Source: Saksenaea vasiformis B4078 (Eukaryota; Mucoromycota; Mucoromycetes; Mucorales; Saksenaeaceae). From it: 64,000 nt of DNA. How positions within the stretch are numbered: the first letter of the stretch is position 1; each line of letters opens with the position of its first letter. The translations under genes were made by a program, and so were the position numbers. Below are positions 1-12,433 of the stretch, one piece after another. Below the pieces are notes generated by a model. It saw only the letters and a list, made by a program, of their open reading frames with translations. It did no database searches and was not told the origin of the DNA. The stretch is taken from contig JNDT01002371.1 in assembly GCA_000697055.1 (NCBI GenBank), forward strand, positions 124,001 to 188,000, given 5' to 3'.

Positions 1-402
1 GATATTTCTGAGGGCTTTTTCCAGGGACTTGGCACGTTCGGCATCAGCGGAACTTAAGTTATCCAATAATCCGGTATCCAAGCGGTTGCTAAGGCACTGA
101 TCAATTCTGCCCTGATCTAGGCTATGGACTATATCATGCACATGCTGTAAAACGGCAGCACTCATGACAGGAGAAGAGTGCGGTAAGTCGGGAATCGGGG
201 AAGAGGAATGAGACAGTTCTGGTATTTTTTCGTTTAGTTGGTCGTCGTCCTCTTGTTTTTTAGGAAGATCGTAATCGGCTGATGTAACAGTAGTAGTAGT
301 GGTAGTAGAAGATGACGGTGGTGGGGATGGCGACGTAGTGTTTTTTCTATCGCGGACTTTCTTTTTTACGTGCTGTGTGTCGCCAGAGAAAGAGCGTTTC
401 AT
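1..402 (-). CDS. 5' part of an unidentified gene (partial, cut by window edge)
   Basis: An open frame runs on the minus strand from an ATG at 402 to the window edge, 134 codons without a stop. The start was chosen because it is the first ATG of the frame. The N-terminus is lysine/arginine-rich (MKRSFSGD, then VKKKVRDRK, a possible nuclear localisation signal), followed by a Ser/Pro/Thr-rich low-complexity stretch with a run of six threonines encoded by a trinucleotide repeat near 285-305. A likely helical segment rich in Leu, His, Asp and Ala follows (LQHVHDIVHSLDQGR). The rest of the gene lies left of the window. I do not recognise the family. The basic, disordered N-terminus would suit a nuclear protein, but that is inference. 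Confidence 0.6.
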   Translation of the reverse strand, partial: MKRSFSGDTQHVKKKVRDRKNTTSPSPPPSSSTTTTTTVTSADYDLPKKQEDDDQLNEKIPELSHSSSPIPDLPHSSPVMSAAVLQHVHDIVHSLDQGRIDQCLSNRLDTGLLDNLSSADAERAKSLEKALRNI

Positions 403-2934
403 AACCGCTCAGGGTACTAAAGGTCGTCTTGCGAATGGAAAACGTAATGTCTAAAAGAAAAACGGAAGGAAGTTCCCAAACAGTCGGTTTTTTTTTGTTT
501 TTGAGGTAATTGCTCTCCTATTTTCAGCTGTACAGGTGACTTGTTTACAAAGTCGTTAGGTCTTGAACCCAAAAGGTTGGAGCAACAACAAAAAAAAAAA
601 AAAGGATATAAAACAAAAGAAAAAAAAAAGAAAAAGAGAGAGAGAAAAGAAGAGGGAAAAAAAAAAGGTATTTTGGGTTAAGGGGCTGTTGTGTTATTTG
701 GGTTTAAAGTGACCGACTGAGAGTATGTCAGCAGAGCAATTAAAAAAAAATGGTAAGACGACGTGTAATTGGATCACTTAATGCAGCATTAAAAAGAAAG
801 AGTATAGATTGTTGTTATGGGGACAAACCTTCCTCCAAAGAAGACAGGAAAAGAGAGAAAAAAAAAAGAGGAAGGAGAAGGAAAACAGACTTTTTAGGAT
901 TCGTCGGTGGGTGGATTGACAGTTGTCTAAGCTTCAATGATTGGATGACGGAAATACGCTTTGCGTCGTAATAAAATTCCTTGTCCTTTTGACTTTTAGA
1001 CTCTAAATCTATCGCTCTATTGAGTTTAAACTACCTTTTTTTGTGACTATTTTACAATGATTGATTTCAAGCTATCTCACTTCACCTGATTTAACAAAAG
1101 GTTGCAAAAAAAAAAAAAAAGAAAAAAGAAGAGATGGCTGGTTTTGAGTTCAAACTGGGTCCAAAAATGATCACACATTCGTATTGGTCGGACCAAACTC
1201 CGGCTGTTCCATCTTTAGGTCATTAGACTGAACCAGTGTATTGATCGCATGAATGAAAAAGTAGGTTACCATGATACTGTATCCCAGGGACACACTTTGT
1301 AAGAAGGAGGGAATAAAAAAAAGCCTGTTTGCTTAGAATGCCAAGTATCTTGTTTCCCGACGAATAAACAATTCTGTGATTGTATACATGAATGTTAATC
1401 ATTGGCTATCTAAAATCCTGTGGCGAAAATTCCCAGGCAAACTGACCTTATGCATTATCACTTTTGGGTCGATGCATTTACCTTCCCAAATTAACCTTCT
1501 TTTCTTTTTTTTTTCAAAAAAAAAAAAGATCCATACGTAATTTCACACTGTGATCTTATCGTCAAGATGAGTATATGCAATAGGTTATCATGAAAAAGAT
1601 GCGACACTGTCAACTACTATTACCACAACGTTTTTGTTTATTTTGAATACAGATGACTGTAAGTATGCAAAGATGCAGCTATATCCACCTGCCTACATCA
1701 AGTCTTCTACCTTTCTCAACTTTATTCAAGCGAATGTTGTAATAAAAAGGAAGATGAGGTTTGAGCATCCATAGCGTCACAAGATACAATCAGGTACATA
1801 TGACCATTGAAGAAAACATAGTATAATCGGACATGAAACACGAGGGACCGGATATCCAAAATGCAAACGGTAATAGTTTCATAGAAAGAAAACAAAAAAA
1901 AAAGAACTCATCATTCTATCTATCTATCTAGTTAACTGAGATTCTAAGCCAGATGCATGATCCTTCCTATGATACGTAAGGTAAAATTTGGATTCTGAGT
2001 ACCTAATCCCATCTTTGTGTGATGGATTCGTAGTTGATCTTGTTACGGCAATCTGTCCGTAGTTTGCTTATGAACGAACTTCCTCCTACGTCTGTTTAGT
2101 CACATGCAAGGCAAGGTCCTTCATTTCTTTTTGTCTCTTGACACCGATGCTTAATATTGTTGATGCATCATTACAGTTACCACAAATACACCGTTGACAT
2201 ACTATCACACAGGATCTTGGCATGTCAATCGGATGTCTGTGCTACCAAGTCCACTATCGGATTGTTTATTTCTTGAAAAATCAAATCTCCGTCGCCTGGA
2301 AGACTCCGTACAAAAAGATGCATCCACGTAAATAGCCTTGGACAAACGAATGCAAGGCGCTACCGTGGGAAGGCTAGGAATAAATTTTTGAAAAAAAATA
2401 CATTAAACATTGCCACACCCTTTCATGGGCGGAATTATGCAAACTTTGGCTTGGACAGCATCATCAGTGAGGATGGCACGTGAAAGTCCTAACCAACGCC
2501 CGCGACTGGATCATTCCCGTGGTGTGCTCTTTCTTTCCTCAAAAGCAACAGGTAGAAACACATACCTGGACACTTGTTTTCCTAGTAAAGAGTATAAAAT
2601 ACCTTCAACAAACAATATCAGAAGCCCACCGTGCTATCGATTGGATCATTTACACCTGGATTCTATGAGTGGTCCAAAAGACACGTGTCTGTGCACCTTG
2701 AGAAGGTCTTGTCCAAGGTAACGGGAATATACGTATGCAGATGTCGCGGAAAACATACAGCTAGGCAAAAACCGTGTCAATGTCCGATGTTTCTCCTTTA
2801 GACAGCTTGTGACATGATTTGCTGTAGAAGCGTATGCAGGACACTCTTGTAAAATGCTTTTTTGCAATGGCAGCTGTCACTGAGTTCCTTTTTTTTTTCT
2901 TTTTCACCGCTCTTAACTGGAACATGTGATTTAG

Positions 2935-2987
<53 letters not shown>

Positions 2988-4438
2988 TGTTAACTGCAGG
3001 TCCCAAACATAAGCAGCTCAAAGCTTTCCCTCCCCTGTTTTCGTCTGTGCAAAATCTATGAAGACATACAGTTACTTGCAGCGAACAGGTTTAGAAAGGG
3101 AAATGGGCATGCTTCATTTTAAACTCCATAATGAATATTGCGACGGCGACAATCTGGGTAAATATAAAGACGACTTTATGCGCCATTGAGAAAAGTAGAA
3201 GGGGAGTTCAATGCATGGATGTTGACAAGACCAAAAAAAATAAGTTTATCTAACAACACATTCACACAGAAACCGTTGCTGCATAAGCGTCGCTATCATC
3301 TCTGAAGCTGCATCTTTCTTTAGAATGTTAGTTAGTCTTGAGAAGGAGCGCCATCTACATACTAAGCAGGGTGTTCACTCAAAAATGCAACTAGTGACGA
3401 TCCCTTGGGCGGGATGCAGGCAAATGTCGTCAGCACCCAAGTTTCCCGTTGTCAAGCAAAAGCCAGCCATATAGCGCAACATTTAGTCATTTTTAAACGG
3501 ACTGGATACGCGACACGAATGACATCCTACTAGGTATTTTACTAAGAGAAAGAAAATTTCTAGTCGTATCCTACCGAGTTCCTATCCTATCCGTGTGAAA
3601 GCAAAAGGTTAGAGAGAGATGCAGATCAAACCTTGAAAATAACCGTTTTAAAGCAACAGAGAAAAAGATCTGCATCCCTTTTGTGCTGCTAAAAAAAGAC
3701 ATCGCATCCTATTTGGCAGTTGATGATGGGTGGCACATACACACACATCTCTCAACCAACACTATTGCGGAGATTAAATTCTCGTTGCAAATTTGAGGGG
3801 TCTCTCTCTCTGGATGTTTACTTCTTTTTCTTTAACTTTGACATGCAGCATTTGGCTTAGCCTTTTTTTTTTTCGTATTGTTCCTCTTGTTTTCACATTT
3901 TGATGTGTTCATATGGGGATTATGGATTCAGGAGTTTACCTACATTAGAAATAGGCTCTTATTTTTCCACGCACAAAACCCCCCCCCCACATTGACAAGT
4001 ACTAGTAGTAGTACTAGTAGTAGTAGTAGTAGGTACAGCTTTTTTGGTCTCTCACACACTGGACGCTCCACATCAGCAGATCCGTCCCCAGGCAGGATCA
4101 CGTCCAACCGTCGAATTTCCAATTATGGATGCCGGCATTTCAATGCTGCATCAAAAATTCATTGCCCTCCCTGGCTCGGCTGATTTCCGACACATGAATC
4201 ACACAACAATAATAATAATTAACCGATCTTTGTATGTTTCTTCTCTTCCTTTAGCATCAGACTACCGTTAAAGGCCGTCATTAGCCCCTGGAATAACAGT
4301 TTTCATAACAACCCCCCGCCTCTACATCACACATATTTCATTAAACTCTTCATATCTCTCTCCACACGACATCCTCTTCTCCCCCCTTTTTTTTCCTTTT
4401 TTTTTCTTCCTATCTTTTTTGATTTTCTTCCTTTTCAA
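403..4438. other. Long intergenic region with homopolymers and microsatellites
   Basis: No convincing gene is seen. The stretch holds many A or T runs (for example about 590-665, 1106-1125, 1503-1530), a long (GA)n microsatellite at about 2939-2985, a (TAG)n repeat near 4004-4032 and a pyrimidine-rich leader at 4380-4436 in front of the homeobox gene. The short open frames here are low-complexity, such as a Lys/Arg-rich 73-codon frame at 750-971, and have no recognisable domain. Confidence 0.6.
2939..2985. repeat. (GA)n dinucleotide microsatellite
   Basis: About 23 uninterrupted GA units. Similar but shorter GA/TC tracts occur inside introns of the genes at 6757 and 9656. Confidence 0.95.
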
Positions 4439-5359
4439 ATGGTTCATACCATGATAAGTCCATCATCACCTTTGATTACGCAAGAAACAAAACACCACAT
4501 TACATCTTCTATTACAGCTTTACTAAATCCTGAACCACCAGTTCATGATGATGACAGTAAAAATAAAACAACCAAATCCGCTCGTCCACAAGGTAAGAGA
4601 AACGGATACTTCAAAGTCTTGACAAATGACGGGTTTATCATATAGCACCTGTAAAGGCAAAACGAAAAAGAATCTCTCCGGACCAGTTCCGTGCACTTTC
4701 GGAACTATTTGAACAGACCGACACACCCAATTATGAATTACGTGAACGACTGGCAAAGAAACTTAATATGACCAACCGCGAAGTACAGGTAATAAATAAG
4801 GACGACCAAAAAAAAAAAATATCGTCCTTTTTTTTTTTTTTTACAGTCGGATATCCCTTTATGGAAACCATGTGATCTTTTTTTTTCTGTGTCGCCATGG
4901 ATTTTATTTATTTATTTACTTTTTTTTTTCAAGGTATGGTTTCAGAACCGACGTGCCAAAAGGTCTCGTCTACAAGAACAAAATCAGTTAAAGCAGTCTG
5001 CATTATCTGAATCATCATCTAAAACAGTCCATCTGCAACCAGTGGAAACACCTTATTCTTTTCGTCCTTCTGTTCAACTTCCCTATGTCCATAAACGATG
5101 TCGTGATGACAGAGAGGAGGAAGATGATGATTCCATTTCATTACCTTCTGTATCTTCTACAGAATCCATACCAATGAGAAATCATCATCCTCATCCACAT
5201 TTCTGTGTGACATCCATCGATATCTTGGCAACGGCTGCAGCATGTGTGCAACGTTGGGATGAAGAACAAAAAGAAAGAGAGGAATCAGAAAAGAAACGAC
5301 AACGAAAGGACACTACTACTACAATGAAAGTTCAGGCTAGTTGGAGGCCATGGCTCTAA
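4439..5359 (+). CDS. Homeodomain transcription factor
   Basis: Predicted nuclear DNA-binding regulator of about 240 residues. Three exons, 4439-4592, 4646-4788 and 4934-5359, have consistent phases (1, then 0). The homeodomain covers roughly residues 54-115 and spans both introns: a basic N-terminal arm (KAKRKR), helix 1/2 text with LSELFEQT and LRERLAKKLN, and the diagnostic recognition-helix motif VWFQNRRAKR at the start of exon 3. The C-terminal third is low-complexity and acidic, with a His-rich patch near 5180-5205, and contains no second known domain. The start is the first ATG after a pyrimidine-rich leader. The target genes and subfamily cannot be read from sequence alone. Confidence 0.92.
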
Positions 5360-6010
5360 ATTGTACATACCCCAATCTTTTTTTTTTATAACTCAAAAGT
5401 CGCGATTAAATTTTTCAAGGATCGAGCGATATGCATTAGTGGGAAAAGCAGCACATTAGATCGCGCATCCATGAAAATGATGCATAGTTTATGAACGCCT
5501 GACAAACTTCTTATAGACAGTTAAACTCCTCATGAGTTGGGGATCCTGCATGTGATAAAATTCTTGACCATTTAGCAAAGGAAAAAACAAAAAAACATGA
5601 GTGACTCAAAAACATTGATCAAATTACAGGAATTCTTTCTCTATGAAATTACACCGCACTTTGAAGCATTTATTCTTTATTAGAGTAAACTGAATTGTCT
5701 TGTCGTTGGACACAACATGTATTCAATAGACGAGTACGGAACTCCCACCTGCTTTGGTACAAGAGCAAAGAGAAATGTGTGTGTGTGTGTGTGTGTGTGT
5801 TAGGATCCATGTTTCATCGTCCATTTGGACCAAACAAGAGAGAGAGAGAGAGAGAAAAGGGAACTAAAACGGTGCTGCATGATTTATCTAAGTGCAGCTG
5901 AAGACGTAATGACGCATACCAGTTTCGAAACAACAACAATTTATCCACTGCACTTTCTTTTGTTTGTTATACATTCGTATCATTCCCAATGACAAGAAAC
6001 TGTAGTAGCT
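5360..6010. other. Intergenic spacer with (GT)n and (GA)n tracts
   Basis: Separates the homeobox gene from the next ATG-led frame. It contains a GT microsatellite near 5777-5800 and a GA tract near 5838-5856, and nothing with coding character. Confidence 0.6.
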
Positions 6011-6541
6011 ATGTCTACTCAGCCTACTCTTCGTCGTGGTCAACATACGAATTTGCTGGGCATTGACATGATCCAGTATGTAAATACACATAGTTCATGG
6101 AATACGGAGAGAGAGAGTTTTCTTTTTTTTTCTTTCTTTTTTCCAATTCCGAACAGTGTGTACCTTTTCCAGGATTCCATTGAAAGAACTCATAAGCAGC
6201 GTTTGGGATTGAGCCATCATCCAAAAAAAAAAAAGAAGGAAACTCTATTTTACGAGCACATCCATCGTTTATATGACATATGCTGCGGCACTTTTTTCAT
6301 GGCACTGTTTGAATTTTATACGTCACTGATCTGCAGGGCATTAGACAAATGCTTCTTCTTTCTCTGTCTCTCATCTGTCTTCACACTGTGGATGCGATGT
6401 TCGAGGATCTTCAGTCACCCGGTCATTTTCAAGCGGCGCTACTCAGGTCCCGGCGATCTAAAAAAGCTTGATCAGGGACACTGGATTGTTTCACCTCCAA
6501 ATGCAAACCTGTTGTTCAAAGGGACTGTGAAACGTATATAG
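6011..6541 (+). CDS. Possible small unrecognised gene, exon structure unresolved
   Basis: An ATG at 6011 opens a frame (MSTQPTLRRGQHTNLLG) that can be spliced in phase from a GTAAAT donor after the codon TAT near 6080 to a TTTTCCAG acceptor near 6173, continuing into a segment reading DSIERTHKQRLGLSHHP. A further CTGCAG acceptor near 6337 leads into an alternative frame with a hydrophobic signal-like stretch (MLLLSLSLICLHTVDA) and, later, a cysteine-containing piece. Phases after the second exon cannot be fixed by eye. The open frame itself continues to a stop at 6541 through a poly-A tract. No family is recognised. It may be a real small membrane or secreted protein, or two fragments. Confidence 0.3.
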   Translation: MSTQPTLRRGQHTNLLGIDMIQYVNTHSSWNTERESFLFFSFFFPIPNSVYLFQDSIERTHKQRLGLSHHPKKKKKETLFYEHIHRLYDICCGTFFMALFEFYTSLICRALDKCFFFLCLSSVFTLWMRCSRIFSHPVIFKRRYSGPGDLKKLDQGHWIVSPPNANLLFKGTVKRI

Positions 6542-6756
6542 GGTACACAATGGTTCTTTATGTAGGAAGCGATGCAGGTGGGAGGATACGAAGATTGTAC
6601 AAGGTCCAGTTGCTTCTTGAGAGTTCCCAAGTTTTTTGAATGTGCCCAGTTGCGGCGTTTTTTTTACACCCTTTAATTGAAAAAAAAAGGAATATCACCA
6701 TTTTTGAAATTCAGTAGCTTACTTTCCTTCTTTTCGTACCTTAAACTTCTTAAATC

Positions 6757-6875
6757 ATGTCGAGTGAACGTACATTACCATCAACAAAAGAACAGCGATC
6801 TTCTACACCGACGAGTAGTAGTACCTACACCATGATACAACGCGTGGCTCACATTACGGTAAACTGAAAAAGCGA

Positions 6876-6910
<35 letters not shown>

Positions 6911-8686
6911 CAAGAAACAACTAAAACGAAGAAAAAAAAAGTGGGTTCGAATAAAAGAATCACGAGAAACGGTCGCTTATGCTAGCGTGATTGTATTCTC
7001 CACCATTCTATGCATTGTACTCGAAGGACTCATTGCAAGTGCCCATGCAAAAGCGTCTGCGGTTGTTCAACAGTCCGATCAGGCGGCAGGCGGCAATCCC
7101 AACCTCAACTCGGCGTTGGGTTCTGGAGCTGACTCAAGTGACCCGTACCTTTATGTTCTTATTTCATTGAAACGACTCAAAGACGAAAATGTGTTTTTTG
7201 TTCTTTTTCAAGTATTCCAGCTCTACCTCGGCATCGACGCAGTAGGTCCAACCTTATCTATCTCTCACTCACTCAACGTATTTGTTACGTAGATTGTCCG
7301 ACAGAGCGTTATTCAACTGATGGCTCATACAGCCAATGAATTTTTGAGTGTGGTCTTTGCATTTGCACAAATGGGTGAAACCATTCGATGGTGATACAGA
7401 AATTACCGATTGTTGGTTTGCTGAAGGTTAAAAAATGAAATAGGCGGTCCAAGGTCAGCATAGCCGACACACAAACCAGTCTTACCACCAATGATGATTA
7501 CTTTCATGTTGCTTTACGTCTTGAGATTGGTCAAGCGGTTTCATTAGCGATTTTAACATGTATTTTTGGATTTTTATGTTGGAAACTATTACAACAGGTA
7601 AAAGAAGAAAGGTGAAAAAAGAAGAAGAAGAGATGAGCTAAAAAAGAAGAGGGTGTGATTGTTAGTTTGGTTGGAATGTATATAAGCGGATCGGCGCAGA
7701 TCTGGAACTCCAAGGTACCTTTAAAAAAAGAGAAAGAAAGTTGGGTGAGCTTAAGGGTTGGCTTTTTTTTTTCTTTTCTTTGTAGCACGGTTCCGACTTT
7801 GCCAAGTATTTTTATTGAATCTTAAACTGGATGCATTTTTCCACATGATATTTTCTGTATTCTGGATAGTGGTATGTCAATAAGATAAGAAAAGAGAGGT
7901 GACAGATTTGTTTATTTTCTTATTTCTTATTTGATTCATATTAGGTGATGACTCAAGAGAGTTATCAGACGATAAGTCAAGCGGGTTTAGTTTGGTATAT
8001 TCTACATATCTTGTTAACGATTGTCCAAATACCTGCTATATTTGTTGCTCGACACGGCATTTGCGCCGAACAGCCGCGCATGATGTATCTGTTTTTGTTT
8101 GTACAGATGTTGATTGCAGTAGACTTTGTTGTTGTTTTAGAGCAAAGCGCTACATCATGGGTGTTTTGGGTTTTGGCAGGTAAAAAAAAAAAAAAGAAAA
8201 AAGAAAAAAATGCATTTATTTTAACCTTACCTGGTGCTTTGTTAGTCTGTTTGGCGATTATCCTATCCATTGTAAGTATTCGTAGTAGTAGTAGTAGAGT
8301 AGTAGATGACACCAGGGGGGGGTTGTTGGTTTCACAACGGATTCAATGTATGTGTGATGTAACCTATGTTGTTAGTCTACCATCATCCTAGCATTTCGGG
8401 TCATGAGTAATTTTGACAAGGGCTTGAAACCACACAGTAAGCATCCATCTATCTAAATCTTAACACAAGGAGACGCTGAAATAACCTTTTGTTTTTAGTC
8501 CAGCAATTATTCAGTGATGAATATAGACAACAAATGAATATAGATGGACAAGTTCAACGTGATAATTCTTGGGTTATAGATGATGGTGACAGTGATCAAC
8601 AACAACAACAAGAACAACAAGAACAGACTCCACAAGGACAAGTAACTACCAAGTTTTCGACTGTTGATCACGGCCGGAATGTATAA
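6757..8686 (+). CDS. UPF0658-type Golgi membrane protein, multi-exon
   Basis: Multi-spanning membrane protein resembling the fungal UPF0658 Golgi apparatus family. Exons I can support: 6757-6858, 6942-7241 (possibly with a further small intron), 7293 to about 7371, an exon ending at 7597, then 7666-7714, 7786-7871, 7945-8179, 8246-8271, 8376-8436 and 8499-8686. The family-like core is FGWNVYKRIGADLELQ followed by an RFRLCQVFLLNLKLDAFF segment. About seven hydrophobic segments are visible (for example VIVFSTILCIVLEGLI, ILHILLTIVQIPAIF). The tail is Gln-rich and presumably cytosolic. The join between about 7371 and 7470 is unresolved: no splice combination there keeps the frame. The first intron carries a (GA)n tract. 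The biochemical role of the family is unknown; Golgi location is from family knowledge. Confidence 0.75.
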
Positions 8687-9655
8687 AGTTCGGAGATCAT
8701 CACTTTCCTTTTTTTTTCTTTTTACACCATACCATATATGTATTTAGCTAGGACTCGCATTAATAAATCTTCTTTTTTATCATCTATATATAACAAGAAG
8801 CACGACATAGATTCATTGGATATGTTTTTTTTTCTGTAACAAGATTGCACTTTTCTGGTATGTATGTATGTATACATGGAGTCATTGATTGTACAAACAA
8901 AAAGAAAAAGTAGAAAAACCGGGGCGCAGTCTGTTCCGAAAATCGGCAAAAGAAAAGAAAAAAAAAGGAGCCCGTTTTGTGTGTGTGTGTGTGGGTGGGT
9001 GGGTGTGCGTAAGTTTGTGTGACTTGTTGCACAAAAAAAAAAGAAAAAAGAAATGAAATCTACTTTTTGATATGTCAAATGCAACCAGCAGAAAAGAAAG
9101 AAAGAAATAAAAAGAGAGAGATAGACGTATTTCTGTTGAACAGAAAAGAAGAAGAAGGACTGCTTAAACATTCAATGTCGGATGTTTAAGTAGTTCCAAA
9201 AAAGGGAGTAGACTCGGACGGACTTCGAAGCGGAATAAATTCACACTCACCTTGTTGTTTTTCTACTCTTTTTTTTTTTTTCTTCCCTTTCCTTTTTTTT
9301 CCCTTTTTTTTTTCTTTTTCTTTATAACGTGTGGTGTTGTTTGTGTGTACTTTTATATCTTCCATCGTCTTTGGGTAGAGAGAGAGTGTGTGAGCTATAT
9401 ATAGAAAGGCCACAAGAATGAACCTATCTGTATTAATGCATTCGTTTTCTCTCACAAAAAAGACATAATAATAAAAATATTATACGGTTCCTGAGTTTCA
9501 CAAAAAGAAAGCCAGGTAAGAAGCAAGGAACATCAAACCCTATCAGAAAGAAAGAAAGAAGTGAAGAAAGCAAAGAAGTGAAAAAGGAAAAGGAAAAGAG
9601 TCATAGTAACCCATAGTCTTTTTTTTTTCTCTTTTGGTTTTGTTACCATTCAGAC
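8687..9655. other. Intergenic spacer, homopolymer-rich
   Basis: Contains (GT)n/(GGGT)n near 8977-9005, several A and T runs and a GA tract near 9377. The long minus-strand open frames here are translations of T-rich tracts (Phe-rich) and are not accepted as genes. Confidence 0.6.
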
Positions 9656-9744
9656 ATGCGAATTCCATCCGGTTGTTCAAATCATGAAAAATCCGTGATT
9701 ATCGATAAAGTCAAAGGTCTATTTTTTGGTAATTACTCTTTCTT

Positions 9745-9779
<35 letters not shown>

Positions 9780-11284
9780 TTCTCGCGTTCTATTTTATTT
9801 GGGCAATCTTTGGGGGAGAAGGGGGGAAAGAGCGATGATTGATAATGATGAAATGTAGGTGCCATTCTCGGAGACAGTCTTGGACTGGCAACGGAAGGTA
9901 TGACCAGAGAAGATGTTCAAAGAATCTATGGCCAAGGTCCTATCCGTTTTGGTTTGGATGACGATCAAAATAACCATGTTCCATTTCTACGTGATTCACA
10001 TCGCTCTTTATTCGATGACAAGTAAGCCCGTGCTCTCTTCATGTCCTCTTTTGACTCCGACTAAAACATACATGTTTATTAGTGATTTCAGTGATGATGC
10101 GGAACAGCAATTATTGGTGTTGCAATCCATTGTAGAAAATGGTGGTGTTTTTCATTATAAGGATTTTGCCGCGAGATTACAAGATTATGCGATAAACGGT
10201 ATCTCTGGATTGAATAAACAACCCTTCGGTCTGAATCCCACTACCAGAGCTGTGATTGAACGTCCAAACTTCCTTTCCAATCCCGTAAGTAAAAAAAAAA
10301 AAAAGAATAATAACCAAAAGAACTTAAAAAGGATGGAAAAAAAAAGCTAAGAAAATTATATATGTATATATTCTCAGCATCAAGCAGCTACCGAAGTATG
10401 GAAAACAAGAAACAATTTACGTGGTGCCAATGGCGCATTAGCACGTTCAGCTGTCCTTGGCATACTGAAGTTTTGGGATGGAACAACTGTTATTGAAAAT
10501 ACTACGGATAGTTGTCGCGTTACCCATCCTGACCCACGTTGCATGATTTCTTGTGTCATCGTATCCACCCTCGTCGCACGGTAAAAAACAAAAAAAGAAA
10601 AAAGAAAAAAAAAGCGTAAATGGGAAGAAAACATGGATTGGTTATTTGTACTTAACTTTTCTCTCTCTTTTTTCTTTTTCTTTCAATCAATCAATCAGTA
10701 TACTGCGTGGTCAGGATATTGAGATGGAAAACTGTAAAGCTCCGTCATCTTCGTCATCTCCGACTACCACGCATACGCCTCTTCCTTCTTCACAACAACA
10801 ACCCTGCGCCGATGTACTCCCCACGGATACCACTTTAATGTCGCTTGTACACGCCGTGATCGAAACAAACAAACGCATGTTGACAGCACCCAATACGGAT
10901 CCTCTATTTCGTAGCCCCGAAACTGACGTAGAACAGACCAAAATGTACTACCAACAACTTTTGGAACTTTGTCCCGTCGATGCCTTTGCCCTCGAACAAC
11001 TTCAGTTGGATCAAGAGGATAGCAAACATACGTTCAAATGCCTGAGTGCCAGTATTTACGCATTTACCCGTGAAATTCCACGCGGCAAAGAAATAGAATA
11101 CTTCAAGAAAATCTTGATGGATCTCGTCATGCAAGGGGGTGAAGCAGATACAAATGCATCGCTTGCGGGTGCTCTTCTGGGCGTTCGTATTGGCTACAGT
11201 CAACTACCCACCGAATGGGTCGTTGGACTGAAGCGATGGGAATGGCTTGAAGACCGAATCGAAGACTTTTGTGCTCTGCTTTAA
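9656..11284 (+). CDS. ADP-ribosylglycohydrolase (DraG/ARH)-family protein
   Basis: Five exons, 9656-9728, 9859-10021, 10083-10284, 10378-10580 and 10699-11284, join in consistent phases to about 408 residues. The family removes ADP-ribose from proteins or nucleic acids using two metal ions bound by Asp/Thr/Glu residues. Seen in order: GAILGDSLGLATEG near residue 25, the metal-site motif FSDDAEQQLL near 80, the NGALARSAVLGI segment, a THPDPRCMISC segment, and a C-terminal GGEADTNASLAGALLG near 360. A Ser/Thr/Pro-rich insertion (about 10737-10815) sits between the last two. Compared with the usual TDDTD and GGDADTN of this subgroup, the motifs read SDDAE and GGEADTN, so activity may be altered. 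Intron 1 holds a (TC)n tract. The fold assignment is firm; substrate is unknown. Confidence 0.88.
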
Positions 11285-12433
11285 TTCCTTTTCTTTTCTG
11301 TTCTTTTCTTTTGATTCGTGATATATCCTTTTTTTTTATTTTTATTTTCTTTTTGCCTTATGCCCTTCACGTTCTTTCTTTCTTTCTGCTATTTATCTTA
11401 CATTATAAGCCGCCGGACAGTTACAAACGAGCACAAAAAAAAAACATAACTATTTCTACATTCATTCTTCCATTTTGTATGCCATACTGGAACATCATCC
11501 TGCTTTTTCTTTTCTTTTTTCTTTTTTTTTTGGCACTTTCTGGTATTATTATTCTCTTTTCTTCGGGTGTTTGGTTCATTTTATTTTATTTTTTTGCAAA
11601 GAAAACTTCATTTTATTTTTCCTTATATAAACTTTCAAAAGTAAACAAGAAAAAACAATTTGTTCAATAAAACAGTAATATGTGAAAAAGGTCTAATGTC
11701 CAAAACAGCAGTAGAAGTGTTATGCTTAGAGAGAGGGTGAAAACAATGCCCTTTGTTTTTCGAACTCAAAAACTCAATGTTACCCTCGTTACTGTATTGA
11801 ATTTACTTTACACTAATCTATTTAAATTCTGCGTCTGTGGAAAGTCAAGTTTGCCCTAATTAAGGATGGCGTATGCATGGATCGGCATCTTACTCCCTCG
11901 ATAAACACAAAGATTGCACATAGGTTACTGTTTGGGACACCAGGAACCCAGTCAATACAGTGAATGCATAAAGAGTCCGCTTTTCCCTGCAAACAAGGTA
12001 CAAGACTTCAAGTCATGAAAAGAACTACTCCATCCGATGTAACATTGATTTACAACTAACGCCAAATAGACTAAAAGTAGTGCAGTTTAATAGAAAAATA
12101 CCCACTAAGTCGGGACTGTCATCATTTGAACACAACATTTTTCATGATGTACCGTTACAAAGTAATTAACTATCTTTGGAAATCCTCTTGACCAAAGAAC
12201 TCAGCTTATCCCTGAAGTTCTTCTTCTTCTGTGTAATGCAATTATCATTCTATTGCTTTTTATTTTTATTTTTTATTTTTATTTTTTCTTCAAGGAATAG
12301 ATGAACTTGGGGAGGGAAAAGAAAATGTTGTTACTACTATAATGTTAATCCTTGATTCTGTCTTCTATACGATAATAAATGATGCTGTATCTTTCTTTCT
12401 TTCTTGTTTTCTACTTTTTGTTGTTTTTCATAT
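11285..12433. other. Convergent 3' intergenic region
   Basis: Lies between the 3' ends of the glycohydrolase gene (+) and the PrpF gene (-). T-rich to about 11600, with an AATAAA signal near 11665 that could serve the plus-strand gene. The 133-codon plus frame at 11269-11670 is a T-rich artefact. Nothing else is seen. Confidence 0.6.

Noticed and set aside
2761..3021. Ser-Leu repeat protein on the minus strand
   Set aside because: Produced entirely by the (GA)n microsatellite.
8722..9171. 149-codon minus-strand frame
   Set aside because: Phe/Ser-rich translation of A-rich tracts and a GT microsatellite; no motif.
11269..11670. 133-codon plus-strand open frame behind the glycohydrolase gene
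   Set aside because: It is a translation of a T-rich 3' region (Phe/Leu runs) overlapping the end of the real gene, without domain or start support.
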